Shown: positions 24,201-31,960 of the stretch, piece by piece | Numbering within the stretch: position 1 is the stretch's first letter | Layout: each line of letters starts with the position of its first letter | Origin: Hyphomicrobiales bacterium | GTDB taxonomy: Bacteria > Pseudomonadota > Alphaproteobacteria > Rhizobiales > Ancalomicrobiaceae | Direction: 5' to 3' | Assembly (NCBI GenBank): GCA_021286855.1 | Contig: JAJTBO010000027.1 | Location: 1-42,444, forward strand | DNA length: 42,444 nt | The notes under the pieces: generated by a model | Told to the model about the DNA's origin: nothing | Seen by the model: only the letters and a program-made list of their open reading frames with translations | The model's database searches: none | Position numbers and translations under genes: made by a program

Positions 24201-25075
24201 ATCCGCCGGTCGACGGCATCGACGTGAAGATCGCGCTTCCCGCCTGCGAGGCGGCCCACGCCGCCGATCCGAGCAACCTGCGCTGGGCGAACCAACTCGG
24301 GCGCGCCTATCTCGTCGGCGATCGCGACCTCGATGCGGTGCGGACCTTCCGCGCCGCCGCCGAAGCGGGTTCCGCCTATGCGGCGCTGTGGATGGGCAAT
24401 CTCCACGACCGCGGCCGGGCCGGGCTCGAAGCGAGCGCCGACCGGGCGATCGAATGGTGGACCAAGGCGGCTTCGTTCGGTTCGCCCAACGCGATGTTCA
24501 ATCTCGGCGTCACGCTGTTCGACCGCGCCGCGGCGGGCGGCGGCGCGGCCGAGAAGACCCTCGGCGAGGCGCGCGACTGGTTCGAGAGGGCGGCGGCGGT
24601 CGGCGAGCCCGATTCGATGCTCTATCTCGCGGTGATCCACCGCGACGGGCTCGGCGTGCCGGCCGATCGCGCGAAGTTCGTCGACTGGCTGCGGCGGGCC
24701 GCCGAATTCGGCAGCGCGAACGCCATGCGGATGCTCGCCGTCGACCTGCACAAGGGCGAGAGCGGCGTGCGCGACGACGGCGCCGCTCGCGCTCTCTTGG
24801 AGAAGGCGGCGGCGGCCGGCGACGTCGGGGCGAGCGCCAATCTGGCGTTGTTCCTGTTGGAAGGGTGGGGGGGCGCCAAGGATCCCGTCCGCGCCCGCCG
24901 GCTGCTCGAGGCGGCGGTGGCGAAGCAGAACGTCGACGCCGTGACGCTCCTCGCCGCCGCCCATGCCAAGGGGACCTTCGGCAAGCCCGACAAGGCCGAA
25001 GCGCGACGTCTCTATCGCCTCGCCGTCGATCTCGGCGACGCCGGCGCGGCGGCGGAGTTGAAGAAGCTCCAGTGA
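21239..25075 (+). CDS. Secreted caspase-like (peptidase C14) protein with three Sel1-repeat modules
   Basis: This very large protein (1278 residues) has a signal peptide (1-23, ending AHAAD). The caspase-like p20 domain spans about 24-260, with catalytic H98 in YYSGHGMQ and C149 in VLDACRDNP. After a Pro/Ala-rich linker come three similar modules starting near residues 308, 655 and 971. Each opens with a segment holding two Cys (CDxxA..., then IPACEAA), then QLGxA...A..F.AAA..GSAYA, then a run of six to eight Sel1-type repeats (AMxxLAxxxxxGxGG). I count about nineteen or twenty in all. Sel1 solenoids bind partner proteins, so this is probably a periplasmic scaffold carrying a protease. Both catalytic residues are present, so activity is plausible. 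There are no frameshifts. Confidence 0.9.
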   Translation: MLNLLGRLCLASTLFVGATVAHAADRVALVIGNSAYRTQTRLPNPVNDAADVGAMFRRLGFEVVEGLDLDGAGLKEKLKEFRDRLEGGSLAVFYYSGHGMQVDGHNYLIPVDARIEKPDDVRLETVDVDLVMQLMRADDRVTMVVLDACRDNPFARSLRRSLKGATRAAESAYGGLAEIRSSVGSMIVYATDPGNVALDGDGRNSPFTEAFLKNAPTPGVEISRVIKRVRLDVVQATGSKQVPWDSSTLVNDLYLAGDAPGEAKVASLPPRSTAGGAVRPVVAGEAGPAEPAAATPPRPAVEETAAARCDRLATDQQDTLRNRRVAPVRTVDVARAIPACEAAVAEAPADLHLANQLGRSYLKAERYAEALKVFEAAAGRGSPYATNEVGYLLYRGFGGLQKDYVKARPWFEKAAMLGVPVAMTNLAFIHTHGIGTPKDLDKATSWLRRAEAIGDPGAMVMLAWAHADGVGVPKDPAKGRALMTRAADLEDPEGLTGLGLFDQRGIGGPQDFDGARRWFEKAASFDSASGMYNLGFYYLMGMGGAPRDYAIARDWFGRSVRHQGVDAMIGLAHMKLDGLGGPVDPTGAREMLEKAASHDSPQAMVYLAKALRDGKFGAVDETAARDWLKRAVALDDADAKALLAEMDAPEDPAATCDRLAAMATDPLKAPAVKGLDQPSEIAHVRAIPACEAAAKANPGALRFADQLGAALVSAQRWPDAARVFEAAAKKKSAFAAMWMGNIQRRGLGVPKNDAAARKWWEQASALGSSDAMYNLAAMHLDGVGGAKDPATARRLFEKAAGLGDVAAMRQAGEMWYFGLGGPEDNTRARDWYEKAAAGDDTRAKRRLGEIMLKGWGVKPDPIQARLWFQRAAADGDGEAMRSLADLYLNGVGGDREPAKARGLLEQAADDGNAAAMTALAQLLLAGAVGPVDEAGARVWYEKAAAAGYESAANWLAAHAPTAAPDLAKGDLCDAAAGAAADPLRSVSHPPVDGIDVKIALPACEAAHAADPSNLRWANQLGRAYLVGDRDLDAVRTFRAAAEAGSAYAALWMGNLHDRGRAGLEASADRAIEWWTKAASFGSPNAMFNLGVTLFDRAAAGGGAAEKTLGEARDWFERAAAVGEPDSMLYLAVIHRDGLGVPADRAKFVDWLRRAAEFGSANAMRMLAVDLHKGESGVRDDGAARALLEKAAAAGDVGASANLALFLLEGWGGAKDPVRARRLLEAAVAKQNVDAVTLLAAAHAKGTFGKPDKAEARRLYRLAVDLGDAGAAAELKKLQ

Positions 25076-25165
25076 GGGAGAGACGTCCGCCATCCCCGCT
25101 TCTCCTTCCGTCCGCGCTCGCCGTCTTCCTCGAGACGCGCGTCCCTTGCGAGGTTTTCAGATCCG

Positions 25166-25696
25166 ATGACGTTCGAATCCCTGCCCTATCGCCTCGAGGC
25201 CGACGACCTCCGCAGCGCTCGTGAACAACCGGGCGTACGGACGCTGTCGCTCCTCGCCGGCACGGCGCTCGCCGCAGGAACGGCCGCGACGGTAGGTGGC
25301 CTCGTCGCTCTGATCGCGCTGCGGCCGAGCGACGGCGCGATCGGCGAGACGACGGTCCGGCTCGCCGTGGCCGGGTGGATCGGCTGGGGCGTCCTCGCCG
25401 CGATCGGACTGTGGTTCGCCCGCAAGGCCGACGCGGCGACGAAGCAGACGCCCGACGGGCCGACGCAGACCCTGACGGTCGAAGAGGCCGGCCTTCGGCT
25501 GAACGGGCGCTGGGGCGTGTCGGAAATCCGGTGGGAGGGGATCCTTCGGTGCGAACCGCGCGGCGACGGTCTGGTCTTCGTCTGTCGCGACGGGGCGTTG
25601 GTGATGGCGCCGGCGCGCGCGATCCCGGACCCGGGTTGGCGCGAAGCGGTCGCGGCCTACGCGGCCGAGCGCCTCGTCGATGAAGAGCCGGCGTGA
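25166..25696 (+). CDS. YcxB-like membrane protein
   Basis: This 176-residue protein has an N-terminal soluble part (about 25 residues), two membrane helices (about 27-50 and 68-88), and a C-terminal cytoplasmic beta-domain. That domain resembles YcxB-like C-termini: LTVEEAGLRLNGRWGVSEIRW, then a strand run around GDGLVFVCRDGALVMAPARAI. Function is unknown. It is on the same strand as the caspase-Sel1 gene, 90 bases downstream, and converges with the GDYXXLXY gene. Its stop codon lies in the loop of a perfect hairpin. Confidence 0.72.
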   Translation: MTFESLPYRLEADDLRSAREQPGVRTLSLLAGTALAAGTAATVGGLVALIALRPSDGAIGETTVRLAVAGWIGWGVLAAIGLWFARKADAATKQTPDGPTQTLTVEEAGLRLNGRWGVSEIRWEGILRCEPRGDGLVFVCRDGALVMAPARAIPDPGWREAVAAYAAERLVDEEPA

Positions 25697-25709
25697 GCGC
25701 CGGCTCTTC
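25682..25709 (+). terminator. Perfect 12-bp hairpin with the stop codon in the loop
   Basis: GAAGAGCCGGCG (25682-25693) pairs exactly with CGCCGGCTCTTC (25698-25709). The four-base loop TGAG holds the TGA stop of the YcxB-like gene. It sits at the junction of convergent genes and is symmetric, so it can act on both transcripts. A CCCTTT follows rather than a true T-run. Confidence 0.65.
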
Positions 25710-25723
25710 GCCCTTTCAGGGCG
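25709..25723 (-). terminator. Short hairpin holding the stop of the GDYXXLXY gene
   Basis: CGCCC and GGGCG form a five-base-pair stem. On the minus strand the loop reads TGAAA and contains that gene's stop. It touches the preceding hairpin, so both stop codons of this convergent pair are in loops. Confidence 0.35.
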
Positions 25724-26198
25724 GGTCGATCCGCCGGGCCTCGGCATCGGCGAGGCCGACCAGCAGATGGCGCCCATCGGCGTCGACCCGGAAGACGCCG
25801 TAACGCGCCTTCTCGTAGAGACCGGCGCGGCCTTCCTCGAACAGGAAGGAGTGCGGTTCGACCACCACGTGGTCGCCGGAAGGGGCGCGGCCGACGCGGA
25901 AGACCGTCTCGTCGGCTCCCATCGCGCCCCAGCCGGCGATGCGCCGGAAACGGGCGACCCGTCGCGCGTCGAGGGCGAGGACGACCGCGCCAGAGGCGGC
26001 GTCGAGGCGGATCGTCTCGCGCTCCAGGTCGAAGGCCAGCCGCATGTAGTCGCCCTGCATCAGGGAGCGAGGATCGACCGGCGCGAGCGCCAACAGCACC
26101 TCGTCGCCGCGCGCGATCAGAGCCTCGGCGTCCCAGACCTTCCAGCCGAGGACGGCGAAGACGGCGGCGCTCGCCAGGAGAAACAGCGTGCGTCTCAC
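25716..26198 (-). CDS. GDYXXLXY-domain membrane-anchored protein
   Basis: This 160-residue protein has one N-terminal membrane helix (about 4-21). A domain follows with the naming motif: RSLMQGDYMRLAFDLE. The ending GLYEKARYGVFRVDADGRHLLVGLADAEARRI is also typical of the family. It is the third gene of a conserved trio with DUF4401 and DUF2157 membrane proteins, and starts with GTG at 26198, overlapping the DUF4401 stop (GTGA). The trio is widespread in Gram-negatives, but its function is not established. The periplasmic location of the domain is inferred from the single N-terminal anchor. Confidence 0.88.
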   Translation of the reverse strand: MRRTLFLLASAAVFAVLGWKVWDAEALIARGDEVLLALAPVDPRSLMQGDYMRLAFDLERETIRLDAASGAVVLALDARRVARFRRIAGWGAMGADETVFRVGRAPSGDHVVVEPHSFLFEEGRAGLYEKARYGVFRVDADGRHLLVGLADAEARRIDPP

Positions 26199-27304
26199 GG
26201 ATGATCCTCCCGATCCCAACCGAAGCGGGCGAGGGCGGCGCGTCCCGCGAGCAGGACGAGGCCGCTGCCGACGAGCGAGCCGGACTTCTCGATCAGGGTC
26301 ATGTCGCGCCCCCAATACCAGAGCGCCAGAAAGCCCGGCAGCGCCAGGATGCCGATCACTCGCAGCGCGAGGTCGTGGCGGGCGTGACCGACGATCAGGA
26401 CGCCCAGAGCGAACGGGATGCCCGGCGCGCCGACGAAGCCGAGGAGCACGGCGGCGGCCGCCGCCGCGGCGACCGGCGGCCGAACGAGCGAGCGCGGTCC
26501 GCCGGCGGCCCAGACGATCGTGGCGACCAGCGCCAGGGTGATCAGCGCTTCGATCGGCCGCGGGTCGATCGGCCGGCCGTTCACCCAGGCGCCGCCGTCG
26601 TGGCCGACCGCCAGGATCGACACGACCGTCCCCATCGCCGCCAGCGCGGCCGAACCGAGCGGCCGAAGGGCGACGGGCGCGCGCGGGGCGAGCAGGAACA
26701 GTCCGGCGATCGCCGTCGCGGCGAATTGAAAGAGGAGGAGCGCGAGGCTCGGATCGACCGCGGTCCGTCGGCCGAGGATCTCGAAGAGCGCGGACGCGGC
26801 GACGGCATAGGGCGAGAGCAGACGATCGAGCGACGAGCCGGAGACCGGATAGGTCGCGAGCGTGACCACCGCCAGCGCCGCCGTCGGCGCCCACGGTGTC
26901 TCGATACCGGCGAGCCAGATCACACCGGAAACCGCCGCGACCTTGCCGATGGCGATGGCGGCGAAGGCGGTCTGGGCGAGGATGTCGCGACCGAGCCCGA
27001 TCGCCGATCTCCGTGACGCGAGCGACAGGGCGATCCCGGCGACGAGGAAGACGACGCCCCAGCCGAGCAGGCCGGTCCCCTCGTCGAAGGAGATCAGCCG
27101 CGCCACCACCAGAAACGCCAGGAAGAAGGCGGTCGCCAGCGCCGTGCCGACGGCCGAGAGGATCTTCAGATGAAGCGGCGGTTCGCGTTCGGCGTCGAGC
27201 GCCAGGATGGCGCGCGCCACCGCCGGTTCATCTCCGGCGTCGATCGCCCTCGTCTCGCGCCAGAGGGAAAGGAGCGTCGTCGCCTCGATCGAGGGGCGGG
27301 TCAT
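26195..27304 (-). CDS. DUF4401 multi-pass membrane protein
   Basis: This 369-residue protein has a soluble N-terminus of about 45 residues and roughly ten membrane helices. Near the end, GIPFALGVLIVGHARHDLALRVIGI and LIEKSGSLVGSGLVLLAGRAAL match the usual DUF4401 C-terminal pattern. It overlaps its neighbours by four bases at both ends (ATGA with the DUF2157 gene, GTGA with the GDYXXLXY gene). The three are therefore one translationally coupled unit and probably one membrane complex. No enzyme motif is seen. Confidence 0.85.
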   Translation of the reverse strand: MTRPSIEATTLLSLWRETRAIDAGDEPAVARAILALDAEREPPLHLKILSAVGTALATAFFLAFLVVARLISFDEGTGLLGWGVVFLVAGIALSLASRRSAIGLGRDILAQTAFAAIAIGKVAAVSGVIWLAGIETPWAPTAALAVVTLATYPVSGSSLDRLLSPYAVAASALFEILGRRTAVDPSLALLLFQFAATAIAGLFLLAPRAPVALRPLGSAALAAMGTVVSILAVGHDGGAWVNGRPIDPRPIEALITLALVATIVWAAGGPRSLVRPPVAAAAAAAVLLGFVGAPGIPFALGVLIVGHARHDLALRVIGILALPGFLALWYWGRDMTLIEKSGSLVGSGLVLLAGRAALARFGWDREDHP

Positions 27305-28323
27305 CGGGCGGCCTCCATCCTGAGCGAGACGGCGCGGAGCCAAGCGACGGCGGCGGCGAAGAGACCGAGCGTCGCGAGGCCCATGAGGAAATAGACCCCG
27401 ATGTCGGCGTGATCTCCGCCGCCCGTCATGAGGCGGAAGAGCGCGAGGTCGGCGACGGCGCAGACCACGACGCAGATCGCCGCCAGCATCGCCACGTCGG
27501 GCGCCCATCGGCGATAGACGACGAAACCGACGGCGAAGACGACGGGGATGACGATCGACGCCGTCCATTCGATCGGTCCGAACCCGCGTGGCCTGTCGAG
27601 AAGGGCGACGGCGGTCGAGGCGAGGGCGAGAAGGAGCGGCAATCCGGCGTAGAAGCGGGTCCAACGGGCCGCCGGCCAGTCGACGCCGCGCATCGCCATG
27701 CCCTCGCGCGCGGCGAGAAAGCCGGCGTGCAACAGCGCGACGCTCAGATTGCGACCGGCATGAAACGAGGCGTCGCCGGGTTGGGTCTGTCCCCACCAGC
27801 CGAGGAGGGCGAGGTCGGCGACGGCGAGCCAGATCGCCCAAGGAGCGGCCGAGCGGAGCAGAGCCGCCCAGGCCAGCGTCAAGCCGGCCCAGGCGGCGTA
27901 GAGCATCCAGGCGTCGGCGCCGGTCTGGTGGATCTGTCCTTCCACGGCGAGGAACACGCCGACCAGGACGATCGCGGCGCTGCCGGCGGTGGGCGACCAG
28001 CGACGTCCGAACCGATCGAGGACGACGACGGCGAGGGACGCCGCGATCATCGCGGCGATCGCGCCGAGTTTGACGAAGGGCGGGATGCGGTTCCAGTTGA
28101 AGGCGAAGAACCAGACGACGCCGGCCAGCACCAGGGCGGCTCCGAGGGTCGCGAGCAGTCGCCCGATCCACAGTCCCCAGTGGCGCGGCGGTTCGATCGC
28201 GGCCAAGGCGCGATCGCGCGCGGTCTCGCCGATCACGCCGCGCGCGGCGAGGCGTTCCACGGCGGTCCGATCGAGACGGACCCCGGCGAGGTCGTCTCGG
28301 GGATCGATGACATCGGCGTTCAT
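27301..28323 (-). CDS. DUF2157 multi-pass membrane protein
   Basis: This 340-residue protein opens with a cytoplasmic helical segment (about 1-45, RTAVERLAARGVIGETARDRALA). The first helix pair then follows with the family phrase VLAGVVWFFAFNWNRIPPFVKL. About ten membrane helices follow, including VEGQIHQTGADAWMLYAAW, which is also characteristic. It is the first gene of the DUF2157-DUF4401-GDYXXLXY trio. It starts at 28323, divergent from the secreted-protein gene at 28393, so the 69 bases between them hold both promoters. Confidence 0.85.
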   Translation of the reverse strand: MNADVIDPRDDLAGVRLDRTAVERLAARGVIGETARDRALAAIEPPRHWGLWIGRLLATLGAALVLAGVVWFFAFNWNRIPPFVKLGAIAAMIAASLAVVVLDRFGRRWSPTAGSAAIVLVGVFLAVEGQIHQTGADAWMLYAAWAGLTLAWAALLRSAAPWAIWLAVADLALLGWWGQTQPGDASFHAGRNLSVALLHAGFLAAREGMAMRGVDWPAARWTRFYAGLPLLLALASTAVALLDRPRGFGPIEWTASIVIPVVFAVGFVVYRRWAPDVAMLAAICVVVCAVADLALFRLMTGGGDHADIGVYFLMGLATLGLFAAAVAWLRAVSLRMEAAR

Positions 28324-28392
28324 CTTCGCCTCTCGTCTTGCCGTTCGGGCCGGCCTCGGTCACGCTTCCGAGGCATCGAACGAGGCCTCGCC

Positions 28393-28914
28393 ATGATCAG
28401 AACCGCCGTCGCCCTGCTCCTTCTCGTTTCCGCCGCCGGCTCCGCGGCGGCGCTCGAGTGTCCGCTGTCTGCGGGCGTGTATACGCCGATCGACGCGGAC
28501 GACGATTGGAGCGCCGAGGACGGCGTCGTCAATTCCTGGGAGATCACTCATCCCCGCCGGACCGGCGGCGAAAGCGATCGGCCCTGGGTGATCCGTCTCG
28601 CCGAAGGTCGGCAGAAGCTCGCCGCCGAATTCGGCGTCGCGCATCCGCCCGGCTTCGGCATGGCGCATGTCTTCATGATCGCCCCGCCGGGCCCGAAGGA
28701 AAAGCGCTTCGATGCGACGAAGGCCCCCTCGGCGCCCCTCTACTACTTCGGCGACGACCTGAAACGGGTCGATCCCGAAGGCGAGGGTGAGGCGAAGGCG
28801 CCGCCGCTCCTCCAACTTCCCGGCCTGTCGAAGGCCTTCTGGGACTGGAAGCGCGACGGTCGCCGTTTCGTGCCGCCGGATGGACTGTGGCGGCTCACCG
28901 GCTGCCGCCGATGA
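28393..28914 (+). CDS. Unknown secreted protein
   Basis: This 173-residue protein has a clear signal peptide (1-20, ending SAAALE). The mature part is about 150 residues with two Cys, one near the start (LECPLSAGVY) and one at the end (LTGCRR), possibly joined by a disulfide. It is rich in Trp, Pro and Asp. I do not recognise the family. It is divergent from the DUF2157 trio and converges with the first secreted paralogue. The stop codon is part of a long hairpin stem. Confidence 0.78.
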   Translation: MIRTAVALLLLVSAAGSAAALECPLSAGVYTPIDADDDWSAEDGVVNSWEITHPRRTGGESDRPWVIRLAEGRQKLAAEFGVAHPPGFGMAHVFMIAPPGPKEKRFDATKAPSAPLYYFGDDLKRVDPEGEGEAKAPPLLQLPGLSKAFWDWKRDGRRFVPPDGLWRLTGCRR

Positions 28915-28918
28915 GCCG
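28891..28918 (+). terminator. Long hairpin including the stop codon
   Basis: CGGCTCA (28891-28897) pairs with TGAGCCG (28912-28918), and CGGC (28899-28902) pairs with GCCG (28907-28910), with one C/A mismatch between and the loop TGCC. The TGA stop (28912-28914) is in the stem. It separates convergent genes. Confidence 0.5.
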
Positions 28919-28930
28919 TCTTCGTCATCC

Positions 28931-29614
28931 TCAGTTGGTCTCCAACCGGTAGTGGGCGAGCGAGCCGCCGTCGTTGTGGACCTTGACGGTGAACGCGCCG
29001 GTCCAGGCCGGGGTGAACCGGCAATAGGCCGGATCGGTGTCGCGGCAGATCAGATGGCCGCCCTCGTCGAACACCTCGAGCATGATCTGGTCGGTGTCGA
29101 CGCCCACCACGGCGATCTCGGCGACCTGCTTGGCGCGGAAATTCATCGAGCGGGAATGGATGGTGCGGCCGGTGATCTGGCCGTTGGAGATGATGCCGCC
29201 GCCGACGCGTCCCTTGGAGGCGGACGCCTTCACGTCCTCGGCCATCGCCACGATGCCGGGATCGTTCTTGGAGAGGGCCTTGGCCTCGTCGAGCAGCGCC
29301 GCGACGACGTCGCCCGCCGCCGGCGTCGGAGCGGTGTCGCCGTCGGCCTTGCGCTCCTCGACCTTGACGCCGACGCCGTTGCGGATCTGCGCGGCGACGA
29401 TCAGCGACAGCGGGTCCTTGTGCGCCCGCCCCCAGGCCGCGACCTGGGCGGAGAGGTGGAGCTGCTCCACGGGAAGCGCGGCGGTCGGCTTCGCCGCTTC
29501 GGTGTCGGCGTTGGTCTTCGACTTGTCGGGCTCGGCGGCCTGGGCGGCGGCGAGGGCGACGGTCCCGGCGAGGCCGGCGGCGAGGGCGAAGGAGACGAGG
29601 ATGCGACGGCTCAT
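28931..29614 (-). CDS. Secreted paralogue A, unrecognised family with C-terminal PPC-like beta-domain
   Basis: This 227-residue protein has a signal peptide (1-26, ending AQAAEP). It shares a layout with the gene just upstream. There is a helical block LHLSAQVAAWGRAHKDPLSL, a second block AKALSKNDPGIVAMAEDV-x4-SKG, and a C-terminal beta-domain (about 140-227) with MLEVFDEGGHLICRDTDPAYC and VKVHNDGGSLAHYRLETN. That last domain resembles pre-peptidase C-terminal (PPC-like) beta-sandwiches, with two Cys probably in a disulfide. The helical part is unknown to me. The start at 29614 is fixed by the signal peptide. It lies between the trio and the protease operon. Confidence 0.75.
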   Translation of the reverse strand: MSRRILVSFALAAGLAGTVALAAAQAAEPDKSKTNADTEAAKPTAALPVEQLHLSAQVAAWGRAHKDPLSLIVAAQIRNGVGVKVEERKADGDTAPTPAAGDVVAALLDEAKALSKNDPGIVAMAEDVKASASKGRVGGGIISNGQITGRTIHSRSMNFRAKQVAEIAVVGVDTDQIMLEVFDEGGHLICRDTDPAYCRFTPAWTGAFTVKVHNDGGSLAHYRLETN

Positions 29615-29703
29615 GTGTGACCTCCTGTGCCGAGCGCCGGTCGGGCGTCGGGAACTGTTCGCGGCGGACGCCGCTCGTCGGGGGGAATGCGCAGGTCCAC
29701 CGG

Positions 29704-30384
29704 TCAGTTGGTGTACATGCGATAGGGGATGGGGCGGGTGGAGCGGTTCTCCACCTTGATGTCGAACAGGGCGGTCTGAGAGGGAACCCAGCCGCAATAG
29801 GCGACGCTCGACGGATTGGGATCGCGACAGACGAGGTTGCCGGACTGATCCCAGACCGAGACGCGGACGTCGCCGGCGCCGGACAGCTCCACCAGCGCCT
29901 CGGCGTAGCGAGATCCCTCGAAGCGCAGGCCCCGATACCAGTCGGTTCCTGCGGCCGGAAGGGTCGCCCGGCTGGCGCCGGCGCCCTGGACGAGGCCCTT
30001 GCTCGCCGCGGCGCCGACGTCCTCGGCCAGCGCGACGATCGTCGGATCGTTCTTCGAGAGCGCCACCGCTTCGGCGAGAAGCTGCGCGACCGAGGCTTCG
30101 GCGGTCGGGGCCGCGACGGCCTCGGCCGTCGTGGGGCTCTCGGGAGCCCGCACGACCGGGGTGGTGGGGACGCCTCGACGGATGCTCGCGGCGACGACCA
30201 GCGCGAGCGGATCGCGGTCGGCGCGGGCTCGATCGGCGAGGCGGGCGGAGAGCGCCAGATCGCTCAGGGGCGTCGTCGTCTCACCGGCCGACGCGCCGTC
30301 GACGACGCCGAAGGAGAAAAGCATAAGAAACAATGAGGATACGAAACGACTTGCACGTCGATTCGTCTCAGCGGGTTCAAACAT
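29704..30384 (-). CDS. Secreted paralogue B, same unrecognised family
   Basis: This 226-residue tandem relative of the preceding gene lies 89 bases upstream of it on the same strand. The same blocks appear in order: LALSARLADRARADRDPLAL, VALSKNDPTIVALAEDV-x4-SKG, then VRVSVWDQSGNLVCRDPNP, a second Cys (AYCGW) and VENRSTRPIPYRMYTN at the end. The signal peptide spans about 1-34 from the start at 30384, which follows GGAG at seven bases. The pair clearly arose by duplication and has diverged strongly outside the motifs. It is divergent from the HtrA-like protease gene, 219 bases away. Confidence 0.75.
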   Translation of the reverse strand: MFEPAETNRRASRFVSSLFLMLFSFGVVDGASAGETTTPLSDLALSARLADRARADRDPLALVVAASIRRGVPTTPVVRAPESPTTAEAVAAPTAEASVAQLLAEAVALSKNDPTIVALAEDVGAAASKGLVQGAGASRATLPAAGTDWYRGLRFEGSRYAEALVELSGAGDVRVSVWDQSGNLVCRDPNPSSVAYCGWVPSQTALFDIKVENRSTRPIPYRMYTN

Positions 30385-30603
30385 CTGAAGCTCCACGTCG
30401 AAACAACTTTCCGGCGCGTCCGTTCGGCGGTCGATCGCCTCTCTTCGGAAACAATTTCGCAGAAGGTCGGGCGGTTCGCAATCCATCCGAGATGACGAAA
30501 ACCGTCATCTTCACGCCGATCGATTCGATGACGGCGTTCGTAACTCCCGCCGCGGCGACGTTGCGCCTAGGAGAGGCGTCTCTTCTTCTTCGGGAGGTGT
30601 TTC

Positions 30604-31941
30604 ATGGATCATGTCGGTCGCATTCGCCGCTTCGGATTCTGCCCGTCGACGTGGATCGTCCTCGCGGCGCTGCTGACGCCCACCGCCGCCGTGGGCGACG
30701 CCGTCGAACTCGGCCGCGGGGACGACCGCGCCGCGAGGGCGATCGCGACGACGCGGATCGATGCGGCGACCGTCGGCATCCTCGTCGGCGACGAACGAGG
30801 GTCGCGCGGCGCCGGCTTCGTGTGGCGGACGGGCGGGGCGATCGTCACCGCCGCGCACGTCGTCGAGGGGGGCGGGGACATTCGCGTTCGTCTTCCCGAC
30901 GGCCGCGTGTCGGCCGCGCGCGTGCTCGGGGTCGACGACGTCGCCGACGTGGCGTTGCTGCGGATCGACGGCGATCCGCCGGTTCCGACCTTCGCTCGGT
31001 CGGAGCGACTGCGCCGGGGCGATCTGGTCGCGGCGGTCGGCGACCCGCTCGGCTTCGCCGGCACGCTGACGGTGGGCCATGTCTCGACCCCGGCGCGGCG
31101 ATGGGGCGAGACGTCGCCCTATGATCTGATCCAACACGACGCGGCGCTCAATCCCGGATCCTCCGGAGGTCCTCTGGTCGATGCGAGCGGCGACGTGGTC
31201 GGCATGAATCTGGCCATCGCCGACGGCGCCCGCCGGCATGTCGGCATCGGCTTCGCGCTGCCGATCGAGGTCGTCGACCGCATCGCGGCTCGTCTTCTCG
31301 CCGAAGGCTTCGTCGCCCGGCCGCGTCTGGGGCTGCGTCTGCGTCCGGCCTCGTCGCTGCGCGCGACGATCCCGACGCTCGCCGACGGTCTGGTGACCGA
31401 GGCGGTCGACGCCGGATCGCCGGCGGCGGCGGCCGGGATCGCGCCGGGCGACGTGATCGTGGCCGTCGACGGGCAGCGAATGACGGCTTCCGAAGATCTC
31501 GTCCGGCTGCTCGAGACGAAACGTCCGGGGGACGTCCTGCGGCTCGATCTCGGCGCGGCGCAGGGCGTGCGGACGGTGGTTCTCGGTCGACGCTCGTCGC
31601 CGACCCGCGCGCTGCGCGTCGCCGCCCGCGAGGCCTTCGACCCGGGTCTGAGCTTCGCGTCGGAAACCGGCGGGCGCATCGCGACGGTCGTTCCGGGCGG
31701 GCCGGCCGAGACGGCGGGGCTCGCGGTCGGCGACGAGATCCTCGAGATCGGCGAGCATCGCCTCGACGGCGCCGATTCGGCGCGGCTGCTCGCCGAAGCC
31801 GCCGCCGGCTCCGGCGGCGTCGCCCTGCTCGTGCGGCGCGCCGCGACCACGCGCTGGGTGGTTCTGGGGCCGCACGGACGGCTCGACGTCGAGGCCCCTT
31901 TCGGCTCCAATGCGGAAGCGCGGACGAGCCGCCTGTTCTGA
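30604..31941 (+). CDS. HtrA/DegP-like periplasmic serine protease with two PDZ domains
   Basis: This 445-residue protease has a signal peptide (about 1-32). The trypsin-like domain has all three catalytic residues: H85 in TAAHVV, D115 in VADVALLRI and S187 in NPGSSGGPLV. Two PDZ domains follow at about 250-335 (DAGSPAAAAGIAPGDVIVAV) and 350-440 (GGPAETAGLAVGDEILEIGE). This is the DegP/DegQ layout, although the protease domain is compact. It heads an operon with a response regulator 19 bases downstream and a sensor kinase. It is probably an envelope quality-control or signalling protease whose expression is tied to that system. Confidence 0.9.
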   Translation: MDHVGRIRRFGFCPSTWIVLAALLTPTAAVGDAVELGRGDDRAARAIATTRIDAATVGILVGDERGSRGAGFVWRTGGAIVTAAHVVEGGGDIRVRLPDGRVSAARVLGVDDVADVALLRIDGDPPVPTFARSERLRRGDLVAAVGDPLGFAGTLTVGHVSTPARRWGETSPYDLIQHDAALNPGSSGGPLVDASGDVVGMNLAIADGARRHVGIGFALPIEVVDRIAARLLAEGFVARPRLGLRLRPASSLRATIPTLADGLVTEAVDAGSPAAAAGIAPGDVIVAVDGQRMTASEDLVRLLETKRPGDVLRLDLGAAQGVRTVVLGRRSSPTRALRVAAREAFDPGLSFASETGGRIATVVPGGPAETAGLAVGDEILEIGEHRLDGADSARLLAEAAAGSGGVALLVRRAATTRWVVLGPHGRLDVEAPFGSNAEARTSRLF

Positions 31942-31960
31942 CCCGCCGACGGAGAGGTCG

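Noticed and set aside
22160-25075. Repetitive DNA in the Sel1 region as a possible repeat array
   Set aside because: The repeats are protein-level and diverged; there are no regular spacers or identical DNA units as in CRISPR or satellite arrays.
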